DNA of 64,000 nucleotides from Kalmusia sp. IMI 367209 (Eukaryota; Ascomycota; Dothideomycetes; Pleosporales; Didymosphaeriaceae), in contig JAPEUQ010000014.1 in NCBI GenBank assembly GCA_027946365.1, positions 248,001 to 312,000 on the forward strand, read 5' to 3'. The position numbers were made by a program, and so were the translations under genes. Shown piece by piece: positions 11,511-22,733 of this stretch; the stretch's first letter is position 1, and every line of letters starts with the position of its first letter. The notes below the pieces were generated by a model, which ran no database searches, was not told the origin of the DNA, and saw nothing but the letters and a program-made list of their open reading frames with translations.

Positions 11511-12965
11511 CAGCGGGGGAATGTCTTATCGTTATCGCGGCCCTGCGCGCGCAGATGCAAGTTGCAACCGCCAGCAAAGTGTGGGGTCAATTGATGAAAT
11601 GCAGGGATGCTATTTTCGGGGGCCAGCCAGTCCAGGCGCCCTTTGTTGGCTTGTGCCCCAAAGCCGCTGCATACCGATCCGCCGCGACCACTACGGCTCC
11701 ATTCGCCGCAGCCATGACCACTCCTCGCAGCCCACGCTCGTTGCTGTTGTGCTGCCATGTCGCCCATTGGGACTTACTGTACCCATCTGTGGCCAGGCTG
11801 CAGACCCCTTTCAATCATCCACGCGTCTGACTGTGCGGCCGGACTTCAAGTGCCTCTACATCCCCACATCCCTCACAACATGTCCCGTAACCCCAATATG
11901 CGCTCCTTCGCGCCGCCTCCTGTCCACTGCCGAGGCGCCCCAGACTTTCTCGGACTTTGATCGTCGATGCAATCCGCCAGTGCCCAACGCCTGGCCTGGC
12001 GTCCTCGACCCGCATCCATTGCGGTGTTGACTCCAAGCCTATATCATGCTATAATCCATTGGCCAATAGAACCGTGCTCTACATTATCCTGAACAGGAAA
12101 GTACCACCACGCGTCTATGGCCCCGAATGACAAATGCTCATGGAATTGACCCCGTTTCACTAAGAATCAATTTGATTTATGCCCGCTTTCTTGACCGTGT
12201 ATCGATGATTACCGTTATCGGAACCAGCAGTTACGTCTTCGATAAGCAATTGCACTTGAAATCCATTTCACACCAAGCCTTGGCTCGAATCATTATCTGC
12301 ACATGAGAAATTCCCGAACACCTTGCAGTCTACGGACTTTTGGACAATCGGTATTTTCTCCCGTATATTGTAGCGTCACGTCATATCTTACTACTGCGGC
12401 GGTCCTAGAGACGGGCTTAGCACCAATTGTGCGGTTCCGCCTTGCTCCCAGCATTAGCACTATCCTTTCGGTGACCGGCAACAAGACCCATGGCCGATAA
12501 CATGCAATTCAGGAATATCAGAGTTGCAATACCGTGGAAGCCCTATTGAGTCTTTGTGTCAAGGACGTGGTGCTACCACAGTTTGCAGTAATGATCTAAT
12601 GACACAAAGCACCAGGCCAGGATCACCACGCAATTTTCGCGCCTGACTACGTTGAAGCTATATTTCGCCGTCACAATTATGAGTTGCTAGGAAACCTACC
12701 CCTCAACAAATCAACCTCTCACGATCATTGTGTCGACAAGCAGTCTCTCACGGTCGCTGTTTCTGTCTTAGCGGCATGGGATCGTAGATCGATCACCGGT
12801 CACGTGAGAACGCATTGATCAAGACGCTAATGACGAACTCGCGTCCCCGCAAACTTGACTCAACTTTATTCTGACCGTGAGGTCCCGTCGCCGGCCCCGC
12901 CATCCTACTATGCTTTCATCGCCAAGGTCAAGCACCAGCATGCCTCCAGCGTGCAACACGCGAGC

Positions 12966-13844
12966 ATGTCCTCAGCACCCCTTCCATCCTCCCGCACCTT
13001 CATAACACGGCTCTTCGATGCGCTACACGCAGCTCTCCCGGCAGCCCATGACGACGACGGCGTTGTGCCACTTCGCTCGAGCGTCAACCCGCTTCAGGGT
13101 GCCCCCGAGGCTATAAAAAGGCAGCTACTGGCATTGCATGTCGTTTTCCCGAATGAGCTGCTTCCCGCGCTAGACCTGCTCGACCGCACACTCGTCACGC
13201 GCTTTCGCATACGTCGTAGCAAAGAGGGTGAGACGGAAGGAGCTGCGCCCCAACAAGTACGTAGATGTCAGGGAGACGGAGCGCTGGCACCAGGCACCAG
13301 TATACAAGACGGCCGTCCAGGCCTCGACTCGGCACCAAATCCTTCGCCGTCGAGCAGCGGAATCGGCACACTGAGTTCCTCCGATGCGTATATCCGGGCT
13401 GCGCCGGACGCGGAGGTACCGGGCAACGCCGTCAGTGCTATCCTCCGCGACGCTGCAAATGGAGCTATGGATGTAATATATTACGTCCGCTCCGCTCAGC
13501 AACGCTCCTCGCGCTACGGCTCCTCCGTCGACTCGACTACCTCCTACGAAGTCAGGCTGAAGGCCTGGAACTGCTCTTGCCCCGCATTTGCCTTCTCCGC
13601 TTTTCCTCCCGTGCACCCCGAGCCTCCTGTGCCGATGTACGATCCGACGGAAAACGTCCAGACCACGGAAGGCGAGTGGACCTTCGGAGGGGTTGGTATG
13701 GGTAGTGGTGTACCGCCCGTCTGCAAGCATTTGCTGGCGTGCGTTCTAGCGGAGAGATGTGCGGGCTTGTTTGGGAGCTTCGTCGAGGAGAAGACGATTA
13801 GCGTCGAAGAGGCTGCTGGGTGGGCCGCCGGGTGGGGAGATTGA
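12966..13844 (+). CDS. SWIM-type zinc finger protein, Sws1-like
   Basis: Probable homologue of the Sws1/Shu2-type proteins that, with Rad51 paralogues, promote recombination repair. The defining SWIM motif CxC...CxH is present near the C-terminus: NCSCPAF, then about 50 residues later VCKHLLACVLAERC. The conserved N-terminal helix region (RTFITRLFDALHAALP) and LPALDLLDRTLVTRF are also present. I start at 12966; the frame is open from 12855 but has no ATG before this one. The product is 292 residues as a single exon. The spacer at residues about 85-145 is low-complexity; a small intron there cannot be excluded because GTACGT (13258) and several AG sites occur. Family call is moderate to good; the recombination role is inferred from the family. 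Confidence 0.75.
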   Translation: MSSAPLPSSRTFITRLFDALHAALPAAHDDDGVVPLRSSVNPLQGAPEAIKRQLLALHVVFPNELLPALDLLDRTLVTRFRIRRSKEGETEGAAPQQVRRCQGDGALAPGTSIQDGRPGLDSAPNPSPSSSGIGTLSSSDAYIRAAPDAEVPGNAVSAILRDAANGAMDVIYYVRSAQQRSSRYGSSVDSTTSYEVRLKAWNCSCPAFAFSAFPPVHPEPPVPMYDPTENVQTTEGEWTFGGVGMGSGVPPVCKHLLACVLAERCAGLFGSFVEEKTISVEEAAGWAAGWGD

Positions 13845-14298
13845 GGTTTCGCGCGGTGCGATCGGGTGGAGGAGGTCGAGGTCGTGACTCTCTCAATATG
13901 CCTATATGGATACAATAGGTAGCTAGTATGGATTGGGATAGAGGAAGCAGCTGCAATTGATACCCAACCGGACGCAGCACGGTTTAATGAAATGAATAAA
14001 TGCAAATCATACAGTCCCTTATCATGAGATGAGACACGATTCCCTCATATATGACGTCTGTTGTATTGTCAAAGTTCACATTATGTCTCCGCACGTCAGC
14101 CCTTGAGTGTAACACTGTCACCAAGTGAGATCAAGCTCATGTTCGTATCGTGTCGATTGTCTATCATGCCATTATGCCAGGCTGCGAGCGCATGCAGCCA
14201 GTCTCGACCTCCGAAAGGTCGTACCAATGGTAGTATAATACACTCCCATGCGCGCATGCAATGTCCAACAGAGCGTTTCACCCGTCCTCCACGTCAGC
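13845..14298. other. Convergent 3' flanks
   Basis: Short region between the SWIM-finger gene and RPN8, which point at each other. No gene seen; expected to contain both transcript ends. Confidence 0.6.
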
Positions 14299-15562
14299 TC
14301 AACCCTTCTTCTTCTCTCCGTCCTTGCCCTTCTCCTTGTCGCTATCCTTAGCATCGCCATTGACACCGTTTGCCTTCTTATCTTTTTCGCTGTCTTTGCC
14401 CTCCTCCTTCTTCAGCTCCTTGTCTTCCGCCTGCTGCTTGTTTTGTATTTTGTTTTCGATGAGGTCATGGAACGCCGTTATCGCGCGTATCAGACTCGAC
14501 AAGTAGATTGCCATCAACTGATCGTTGGTCTTGATGCTCATCGCCCGCGCCAACTCCGAATTATCCAGCGCGCCAGCTGCGCCCGCTGCGGGACCCACAC
14601 CATTCGTCGCGCCCTTGACGGGTGCCGGCTTCGGTGTTGAGAGATTCGGTAGTAGGTTGAATACGTCCTGGAGGTTACCGAGAATGGCGTGGTTCACTGG
14701 AAGGTCGCCGTCCAGCACTTTCTGAAGGTATTGCCCGATGTCACGGAGTCGGAGATGTAGCCCTTGCAGCGACTGCAATTGCGAGGTTATGCGGGTAGAT
14801 AGAGTGCCTACGGCGACGTCGCGGATGTCACGAAGGAGGTGCTCCACGCCGATCTCTTCTGCTTCTTCTGCTTCGATCATCGAGGGTGTGTGGACGAAGG
14901 TCTTGGAGGTCGTTGTGCCGTCCTAAACTGCGGTTAGTGCTTGCCTATGTAGTAAGAATAACTAGCTCTGCCAAAGCCGCCGTTGAACCCAAAGCTTCCA
15001 TATAGACTTACATCCTTGATTTCCTCCACCGCAAAGTACGCATCGGTCGGCACGCCCACCTCCTTCGGCTGCACGTCGATGATTACGAGCAGCGGATTCG
15101 GTGTGTACCTCTTGAACAGCTCGTTGATCTCCAGATCCGACGCCCGCAGCTTCGGGCCAGTGTGGTACCACCCAATGAGCTTCTCCCGCGCATTCACCTT
15201 CTTGAACATGTCGTTCATCGACTCAACGTAATTGTGGTCTAAGAACCATACTGACGGATCTTTCTCATCTTCCTCGAACGGTACTGCATTCATGTTAGCA
15301 AGCTACTCCCATAAATGTACAAGCCGGCATTTATCAAGCCCGTGGCGGCAAAGAAATGGTGGGGGTGTGGCAGCGTACCGGCGAAGCTGTTGGATACCCT
15401 CACATTCTTTCCATCGTTCTGTCCCAAGAGCACACCGACTACTCGTTTTCTGGTGCCTTTCGCTTGTCGGCCGTAGTGATCTGCTGCGGAGAGGAGCACG
15501 AGCGGCGCAACCGAGACATTACGGGTGACGAGCGACAGCGTCTCTGCTGTCGTGGCGGGCAT
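14299..15562 (-). CDS. RPN8: 26S proteasome regulatory subunit RPN8
   Basis: Lid subunit of the 19S regulatory particle; forms the MPN heterodimer with the deubiquitinase RPN11. Three exons on the minus strand: 15562-15379, 15283-15012 and 14922-14299, total 359 residues, all junctions GT...AG with matching phase. The MPN domain begins with [15 protein letters not shown] and [11 protein letters not shown], then [19 protein letters not shown] and [18 protein letters not shown]; the JAMM metal ligands are degenerate as usual for RPN8, so it is not itself a peptidase. The C-terminal helical part includes [10 protein letters not shown] and a long NQQLM-type segment ([17 protein letters not shown]). 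The tail after residue 310 is an unusually long Lys/Glu-rich charged segment typical of filamentous fungi. Confidence 0.97.
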
Positions 15563-16146
15563 GGTGGTAATGTGCGGTTCGAGCAGGCGGAGGTGGGTAG
15601 AGGTGCCTGGGCGAGCGATGAAGGTGGGAGTGGCGCGGGTTGTGGTGTTGGTGTGTGTCGATGCTGAGGCTCTAGCTCTCCGACCGCGAGCTCGTAATGC
15701 CAAGACTGGCAGCTGCTAGGCACAAAATCGCACGCGGCCTGGGGCAAAGAGTTGTTCCACGAAGGTATAATGCCAGGACGGCGGTTGGTATATCGTAGAT
15801 AATTTTCATGCGTATTTTGTGTATTGCAATCACCTCATTATAAATTCGATAATTTAGAACTGCGAACCTCACTGCAGTGCTCATAGCTCGACGTACTTGC
15901 AGGATGTCTGGTAAATTCGCCTTTCCATGAAATTGCGTGACTATTACGAATGGTATACAATGTACAACAATACGAAAGACCGATACGATGCTTAAAAACC
16001 CTACCAGCAGACCTGCCGCCAGATTAACGCCCGACCTCCATGCTCATCCAAGACCTGGTGTCCGTCCTAATATCATGCCATGTGCTCTGCACTCCGAGCC
16101 GCTACCCATGTTCCGAACAATACAAAAGAAAAGGAAAGAAAAGAAA
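15563..16146. other. Intergenic, RPN8 promoter and PEX16 3' flank
   Basis: About 0.6 kb. No additional gene. The frame of RPN8 exon 1 is open upstream to 15703 but that extension does not resemble the conserved RPN8 N-terminus. Confidence 0.6.
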
Positions 16147-17441
16147 TTAGAGTGTTGCGGTCGGGAAGTAGTATTGGTCCCAAAGGAACTCATAATCCTC
16201 AATGACACCGCCGACGATGTCTAAGAGCGGTTTGTTCTGGAGTTTTCGCGTAATGGCATGTATCCATGCCCTATGGATTGTTAGCTGTGACGTGAGTGAT
16301 ATCGTAGGATATACGCACTTAGTGATGTTCTCGTAAAACGCGCCGCGCATCATCCACCAGCCTAGTGCCCATCCGCGCTTCCTCAGCTCCTCCTTCTCGA
16401 GCCCAGTCAAGCCCCTTAGGCCACCAGCAAGTCTCTCCTGGAAGTCTTTCTTGGCCAACTGTCTCGCACCATACTCCAGACTGACTCCTATCAGCCAAGG
16501 ACGCCAGCTCTTCCGGTCTCCACTGAAATGTTGCATAGCCAGTGCGTAAGCCACAGGTCGCAAGATATATAGAACCTCGGCAATTTCGCCTTTACCACTG
16601 ACCCGGTGCAGTAATGCCTTCGGTGGCTTGATATCATCGGCCGTAAGTACTTTCGACAGAAGATAGCTTGAGATGTCGGATGCATCAGGCAAGCTGGGCA
16701 TCGACAGACCAGTCCGTGGCATGGTCCAGTTCTCCGCTTCCGCTTCTTGCTCCGTCGGCGGCGTGTCCATACCATTGGCCGATGCCGACGAGTCTTCCAA
16801 TGAGCTAGGATCGACCTCTCTCTGGGGCAAAGGAGGCGACACCAACGGCCTCGAGTTCGTCAGCCGCAGAAGGAGCAGCCGGCACACAGCCTTCACCGCC
16901 TCCAGGAGTACCACCACACGCCACCGAACCTTCTCTCCCTTCCTCTTGGCTGCCATTTCCCACAAGAGCTCGGTGTACTGGATCATCTGGAGTAAAAGCG
17001 CGAGTCGCTTGTATACTGGTGATCGATCCGTCCAGAACTTTGTGTAGCGGCTATGGGGAGTGGGATGTTGCCGTTGGGCCCCAGGCAATCGCGCCATGGC
17101 CTTGGAGAGAAGGGAGTCATGGTAAAGAGACAGGAGTTGGACGCCGCTGTGCACTGCGCTCAGGTTAGCTAGTGATATGCGCTGTCGCGAAAGGACAGCC
17201 TACAAGATTCTGATGCGATCTCAGACTCCCGAAAGCGCCCTGTAGCATATTAGCGACTGGTATACCTCCATGAATTATGCGTAACAAGCGCACCCGGGAT
17301 GATGTATGTGAGCGACCGTAATGCCGACTCGATCTGCGACACGGCGCTGCTGTTCTTGGTGATGAAGTCGGAATACATCCCGAGCCATTTCGGCGGTAGC
17401 GACAAGACCTCGGACGTCTTCCGCGTCGCCTGTTTGTACAT
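16147..17441 (-). CDS. PEX16: Peroxin PEX16, peroxisomal membrane biogenesis
   Basis: Integral peroxisomal membrane protein that takes part in membrane-protein import and peroxisome formation. Four exons on the minus strand: 17441-17294, 17239-17204 (a 36-base micro-exon), 17153-16319 and 16270-16147, giving 380 residues. The N-terminal signature KWLGMYSDFITKNSSAVSQ then IESALRSLTYIIPG is joined through the micro-exon (RFRESEIASES) to LHSGVQLLSLYHDSLL. Later segments include IQYTELLWEMAAKRKG, the LYILRPVAYALAMQHF span, WRPWLIGVSLEYGARQL and WWMMRGAFYENIT, all typical of fungal PEX16. The last intron is 48 bases, in frame and without stops, so it could be missed by simple ORF calling; removing it restores TKAWIHAITRKL. 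It diverges from the HD phosphohydrolase gene. Confidence 0.95.
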
Positions 17442-18144
17442 TGCGGCAAATCAATCGCCAGGCCGCAATGAGCAGCTTATCGCGCAGCGGTTGTTGATGC
17501 TGGAGGGTTGATGTATGTGAGGCTGGTCGCGCTGGCGAGGGGCGTCATGCTCGTGTGGCTGCCGAGGTCCAAGGACCGCGGATCTGCGCGCCGGCGATCT
17601 TTCACGGACTGAACGTCCCCAAGAACACGAATTGGCTCTCCCATGTCAATGTGCAGTTTGTTACATGCGTTCCGGTGAAGATGACAAAGCTTCAATCCAC
17701 AGAGCCCTTTTTTTCTCGTCTGGCTTCCTTGTTGACCTCGGAGTTGGCCGATAAGGGCTGAGAAGGCAACGAAAAGGGTCAAAGACAGCTCGACATGTGA
17801 CCACGCGCGTCGACCGCATCCCACCTTGCCTATTTCGTCGTTTTGAGGATGGCTAACGATGCACATTATAAAGCAGCCGTCTGTGACTCTTATAGGTGTC
17901 AATACTACAACTTCACGGTCGCGAGCTTACAGCAATCGTTCTACAGTCAAAATCCAAAGGCACATTGTGGACGGAATTGCCCAGGACCAACCATATATAT
18001 TCGGACTGTCAACAGACATTTTGGTGGAGGACTGCAGACTGAGGTCCAAAACTGAAGTCGTCTTTTGTTCCACCAAGGTATCAGCCAACATCGTTCAGCC
18101 CACTTTGAAATTCATCTCCTCCTCAAATCGGCCAGTGCTAGGAT
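17442..18144. other. Divergent promoter region of PEX16 and HD phosphohydrolase
   Basis: About 0.7 kb shared upstream DNA. Open frames on the minus strand (17477-17902) have no recognisable domain and are not called. Confidence 0.5.
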
Positions 18145-18837
18145 ATGGCTCCCTCAGTCCCACTCCCTGTCGTACCAATCCCTGATGGACACAAAGATCT
18201 CTTCAGGTCCATCAACGGCTTTGTTCATGATTACATGTCCACCCCTGGGCACGACAACTCGCACGACTACCACCACATCCTCCGCGTCGTCTCCAACACG
18301 AACCGCATTCTAGATGCTGAACTTAAAGCAGAGCCTACAGCTACCTACGATGTTTCTGCGATCTTCCTGGCGGCACTTCTACACGATGTAGGCGACCACA
18401 AGTATGCCAAAGCTGGCGAAGATGTTGAAAACCAGATCTCTAAGATTCTGCTCGAGCGCGGGGCTGATGAGACGCTGGCCCGCAAAGTCCAGACTATCGT
18501 CAAGCATGTCGGGTACAGCAACGAGGTGAAAAATCCTCAGTCGGTGTTGGATGTGTTAGGGCGGTATCCTGAGCTCGCTATCGTGCAGGATGCGGATCGT
18601 TTGGATGCTATCGGTGCTGTGGGCGTGGGGAGATGTTTCGCATACGGGGGTGCGAAAAGCCAGGCCAAGCCGATGTCTATCGCGATCGACCATTTCGAGG
18701 AGAAGTTGTATAAGCTAGGGGATATGATGAAGACCCAAGCGGGACGCGATCTGGCGGCTTCGAGGAAGAAGATTCTGGAGGATTTTGCGGCGCAGTTCAA
18801 CGAGGAAGCCCAATTGTCCTTCTCTTTTCAAGAATGA
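18145..18837 (+). CDS. HD-domain metal-dependent phosphohydrolase
   Basis: Predicted soluble hydrolase of the HD superfamily acting on phosphoesters, possibly nucleotides. Single exon, 230 residues. The metal-binding residues are visible in order: His in SHDYHHILRV (about residue 33-40), the HD doublet in ALLHDVGDHKY (about 75-85), and the late Asp in IVQDADRLDAIGAVGVGR (about 148-165). The last motif followed by an RCFAYGG loop is typical of the yedJ/YGK1-like group of single-domain HD proteins. Length fits that group (about 210-230). Substrate not determinable; no partner gene nearby besides divergent PEX16. Confidence 0.88.
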   Translation: MAPSVPLPVVPIPDGHKDLFRSINGFVHDYMSTPGHDNSHDYHHILRVVSNTNRILDAELKAEPTATYDVSAIFLAALLHDVGDHKYAKAGEDVENQISKILLERGADETLARKVQTIVKHVGYSNEVKNPQSVLDVLGRYPELAIVQDADRLDAIGAVGVGRCFAYGGAKSQAKPMSIAIDHFEEKLYKLGDMMKTQAGRDLAASRKKILEDFAAQFNEEAQLSFSFQE

Positions 18838-20168
18838 TGTATCTGCATCATGAATGGAGCATTCGTGCTGTCAGCCTTGGGTCTTGTATTGCTTCATAAA
18901 AAGTCCTTCATGCTCTGCATATGAACAGATGTACACAGTAAGCATCGTGATGTGCCCCTTGTGGCTTAGCGTGCTTCGGCAAGGTCAGGGCGCAAGTGGT
19001 GCAGCCACGCCGTTCGAAGCGAAAAACGTTAACCCGCAGGTGACACGACTCGTGAACGTCGCTGGTGTCTAACCTTGGTTCATTGAGCAACATGCGATTT
19101 CACAATTTTGAACACTGCCCTGTGCCATCGCACAGCTGCATTGATTATACGGTCCCGAAGCGTTCTAGACGCCTTCCCCTGAGTTCGGACCGTCACCTTC
19201 CCTGCGCTCATCACAGCCGGCCCCAGCAATGACTACTGGCCGCGAACCCACCGCGATACGTCACGACTGGTCGTCTGGTGGAAAACAAAGACCGGGCGAG
19301 TGTTCAGTGTCCACCGGGATCCACAACAGGCAAGACGGCGCGCTCCCACTTCCCCGAACGCAGAGACGGTTGGTGAGCACGCATTGGCGCAGTCAGGTTG
19401 AATGCTGTGCCGTCGGGAATCTCGAATCTATCAATCGACTGCAATCATGACTGTGCTGGACACGCCCGACATGACAGCAGAGATGAACCACAAATCATTG
19501 AACATGTGGTGGCATGATGACCCGCATGTATTTTTGGCAGCGTTCGTGCCACTTCCAGGAACCGGGGACTACGGCTACCAGAGGCATGCTGGGGATCGAT
19601 ATTGGAGCTCCACCGACTCGTCCAATCGTGGCGGCGCTAGCGGAGCGCGATGATCAGCTTGTGGCGTGGCCGAACCCGGGGCTTCGAGAACGTTGGCAGC
19701 TGTCAACACTCGACTTGGTTTTTCAGGCGTCGAAACGACAAAGGAGTCTTGTTTGATCTGGGTTCAATGGGCATCGTAGCAGGCGGCTCTTCCTATCCAA
19801 CACCACTCAATGGTCCAATCTTGGACAACAATGAGCACAAAGGGCGTTAAGCCTCTTTTCCGTATCGGTCCGCTAGGTGCAGAGTGGAAGGCGACGCCAC
19901 GCGGCTGCTCCTGTCAAGGCCCCTGCATCGGTCGGTCCTGGCCATGCATGCTGTCATTCGCTGCTTCCCCTTTGCCTAACAGGCGCCTCCTCCATAAAAG
20001 CTGGCTCACACGTCACTCCGAAAAACTATCAGCGCACTTGCGTGGACCTTCGTTTTCCCCTCTGCCACTTTCACCCCCCTTCCATCCTACCTTTGTACAG
20101 TGTTTAATAATAATTTCTCCCCTACCGTCCGCTCCTCATCCTTGGTCTATTTCGTCTGAACTATCACC
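18838..20168. other. Intergenic, upstream region of GH17 gene
   Basis: About 1.3 kb with no supported gene. The last ~120 bases (20050-20165) are pyrimidine-rich, and a cataaaag TATA-like motif lies near 19994; both fit a strongly expressed fungal cell-wall gene promoter and 5' leader. Confidence 0.5.
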
Positions 20169-22218
20169 ATGCGCTTTTCGTCGTCATTGGTGGCTGCTGC
20201 AGCTCTGCTGTCGAGCGCTGAAGCCGCCTACAAGGGCTTCAACTATGGAGCCTTTTTCGGAAACAACCAGGCCAAGCTCTACGCCGACTTCAAGTATGAG
20301 TTCGAGGCTGCCAAGGCACTCCCAGGGACGAACGGACAGTTCACTAGCGCTCGTTTGTACACCATGATCCAGCATGGAACCACTAAGGATGTTATTCAAG
20401 CTGTCAAAGCCGCCATCGATACCAAAACACAGTTGCTCCTCGGCATTTGGACCTCGGCAGGGCAGACCGTCGTCAGCAATGAGCTCACCGCCCTAAAAGC
20501 TGCCATCAGCACATATGGTACTCAGTTTACCGACCTGGTAGTTGGCATCTCCGTAGGCAGCGAGGACCTGTATCGCATTACACCTACAGCCATCGCAAAT
20601 GGCGAGACGAACCCTGGTGTCCAGCCTGCGCAACTGGTCAACTACATCAGCCAGGTCCGCACCGCTATCAAGGGTACTGGCCTTGCCAGCAAGCCCATTG
20701 GACACGTTGATACCTGGACTGCCTACGTCAATGCTAGTACGTGCATCTTCCATACTTGTATTCGAGAGTTTCGGGATTATTTCTTTCGTTTCTGTATGAC
20801 TAACTTCATATAGGTAACAGCGCCGTTGTCAGTGCCCTTGACTTCCTCGGAGTGGATGCCTACCCCTACTGGCAAACCCAGATGGCAAACAGCATCGGCA
20901 ATGCCAACGCCACCTTCTACGATGCTTACAAGCAAACCGTAGGAGCTGCCAAGGGCAAGCCGGTGTGGGTCACTGAGACAGGCTGGCCGGTGACTGGTCC
21001 TAAGCAGAACCAGGCTGTCGCTAGCGCGGCCAATGCTCGCATCTACTGGGAGGATGTTTCTTGCTCCTTGATGCGTGGCAATATCAACCTCTTCTACTAC
21101 ACGCTCCAAGATGTCCAGTACTCCACTCCGAGCCCGAGTTTTGGTATCAAGCCAGGCGGCGATCTCAAGGCAGTGAACCCCTTGTTTGACTTGTCCTGCC
21201 CTGCTAGCAAAGTAAGCTACCTTGTTCCATTTTCCCTTGCGTATCTTCTTTCTCCGCTATTACTGCTTCTGTTGTACAACGTGTCTATTGTTTCTTTGGT
21301 AGCCTCTGCATTTGTTGGTGGATCTGATGCCGAGGGATGCTTGAGGGTGTTTCCACCTTGCACTCTACAGCCTGCTGCACCCTACAATTGGAATGCACGG
21401 GCTAATGGAGTTGCAAAGCCTCTCGATGAGACAACCTTGTCGAGCAGTAGCACCAGCGCAGAACTATCAACGAGCAGTAGCCCTTTGAGCACGAGCAGCA
21501 TCATCGCGACACTGTCGAGCACTCGGGATGTTTCAAGTACTTCAACAGGAGTCATCAGTTCAAGCTTCCTCACTTGTAGGCGATCGCTTTTTGAACAGAA
21601 CCAAGCTAATTCTCTACAGCGCGACCTATGAGCACTGTTTTCATTTGGCCTACACCGAGACCTCAAGCTTCGTCAACTGTGGTTGTGAACGTCCCAGCAT
21701 CTACACCCGGGTCCACATTTCCTGGATTTCCGCAATTAGATCAACCTCGGGGCCTTACGCCTCCATTCGTAGCACCTAATCTAATCGTTCCGATCGACTC
21801 CTATGATCCAAGTAAAGTTATTGGAAACTCTTTCACTGCCCAGATATCATCTACGCGCTCGACTCTCTTCGTCTTTGATGTTCCATCATCTGCAAAAACG
21901 TGCAATCTCGTCTTCGCTCTTCCTCCTACTTTCGATCCAGCGTACATTGCGCCCATGCAACTCAATTCACTTGGTGGCATCTCGGTCTCCCGCCTTGACA
22001 AGCCAGCAACTGCCAAGACGAGTGCAAGTTCGGTTGCTGGTGGGAAGGTCGTGGGCGGTGTGCCGGTCTTGCAACCAGGAAACAAGTACACGATTGCAAG
22101 TGGGCCTTGCGAGGCTGGACAGCAAGTCGGATACAAGGCTGATTCCCAGAATGGATTGGACATGAACTTCTTTCAGATGACGTCGCCGGCCTTAGGACTG
22201 TTCATGGAAATGTCTTAG
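20169..22218 (+). CDS. Secreted GH17 endo-beta-1,3-glucanase fused to a But2-type C-terminal domain
   Basis: Cell-wall glucan hydrolase or transglycosylase. My model has four exons: 20169-20736, 20814-21211, 21371-21575 and 21620-22218, 589 residues. Signal peptide is residues 1-19. The GH17 domain spans about 20-322 with proton donor Glu132 in VGISVGSEDLYR and nucleophile Glu244 in PVWVTETGWPVTG. A Ser/Thr-rich linker (about 330-435) follows, then a domain resembling the But2 (ubiquitin-3-binding-protein) C-terminal family: DPSKVIGNSFTAQIS, SSAKTCNLVFALP and YKADSQNGLDMNFFQ near the end. The second intron (159 bases) is in frame and stop-free, so it could be retained; excising it removes a hydrophobic stretch of unlikely coding character. 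No GPI signal ends the protein. GH17 call is strong, domain fusion moderate: it depends on introns 2 and 3. Confidence 0.85.
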
Positions 22219-22733
22219 TACTTCAGATTGGAGTCGAGGGATATGCACAGTCTGCGTGGTTTGCCACTACTGGGGACTCTGTGTTAGATCCTAATTAATA
22301 CTGATGTAACGCAAATCGAAACTACCTGAAGCCTTTGACGTTCTCGTTTGATCTTCATAGAAGCGTTTTATGACTAGACCTGACATCAATTAGCGCTTAG
22401 CCTACCATGATACCCTCAACACGAACGCTCACCTGCGCCAACCTTTTCGATACCATCCTTCGCGTCGATTTTAGATTGCCTATACGAGGCGACGTCAAAT
22501 CAGTATTCAGTGATGGTATCACTAACAATCCGCTTCGGAGAATTCGGGCTGTAGCCGAATAGCACCGAACTATGGACCGCGGACTTTCCGCGCGCCGAAA
22601 ACTACTGAGGGTACATATACGGCCCAGGAATTTTATCAGATCTTCACCTAAACCAGTATAGGTTTACTTCAATTGAGACTATCAGCATCGCAGCCCAAAA
22701 TTTCCTCCGAAAGATCTGTGGTTTCTATACAAG
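22219..22733. other. Intergenic, O-methyltransferase promoter
   Basis: About 0.5 kb between two co-directional genes; no gene or clear motif seen. Confidence 0.5.

Larger units (their letters stand above)
9914..12965. other. 3 kb GC-rich intergenic region between divergent genes
   Basis: The stretch between the SWIRM gene (leftward) and the SWIM-finger gene (rightward). Many overlapping ORFs exist on both strands, as expected by chance in GC-rich DNA, but none shows a domain, signal peptide or consistent splice model. It contains a (CT)n-C(n) tract near 10570-10610 and a GGT-rich tract near 11465-11510. It may hold long leaders, upstream regulatory DNA or an unrecognised non-coding transcript. 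Confidence 0.5.

Noticed and set aside
10454..11830. Several 100-140 codon ORFs on both strands
   Set aside because: They overlap each other, have no domain or leader and match chance expectation in GC-rich DNA with simple repeats.
13215..13370. Second reading frame within the SWIM-finger gene that looks protein-like (KYVDVRETERWHQAPVYK)
   Set aside because: It ends at a TGA and would need splicing in and out of frame with no clear pair of junctions; the continuous frame carrying the SWIM motif is simpler. Noted because it could signal a mis-modelled exon.
17477..17902. 141-codon minus-strand ORF upstream of PEX16
   Set aside because: No domain, signal peptide or conserved-looking block; lies in the divergent promoter interval.
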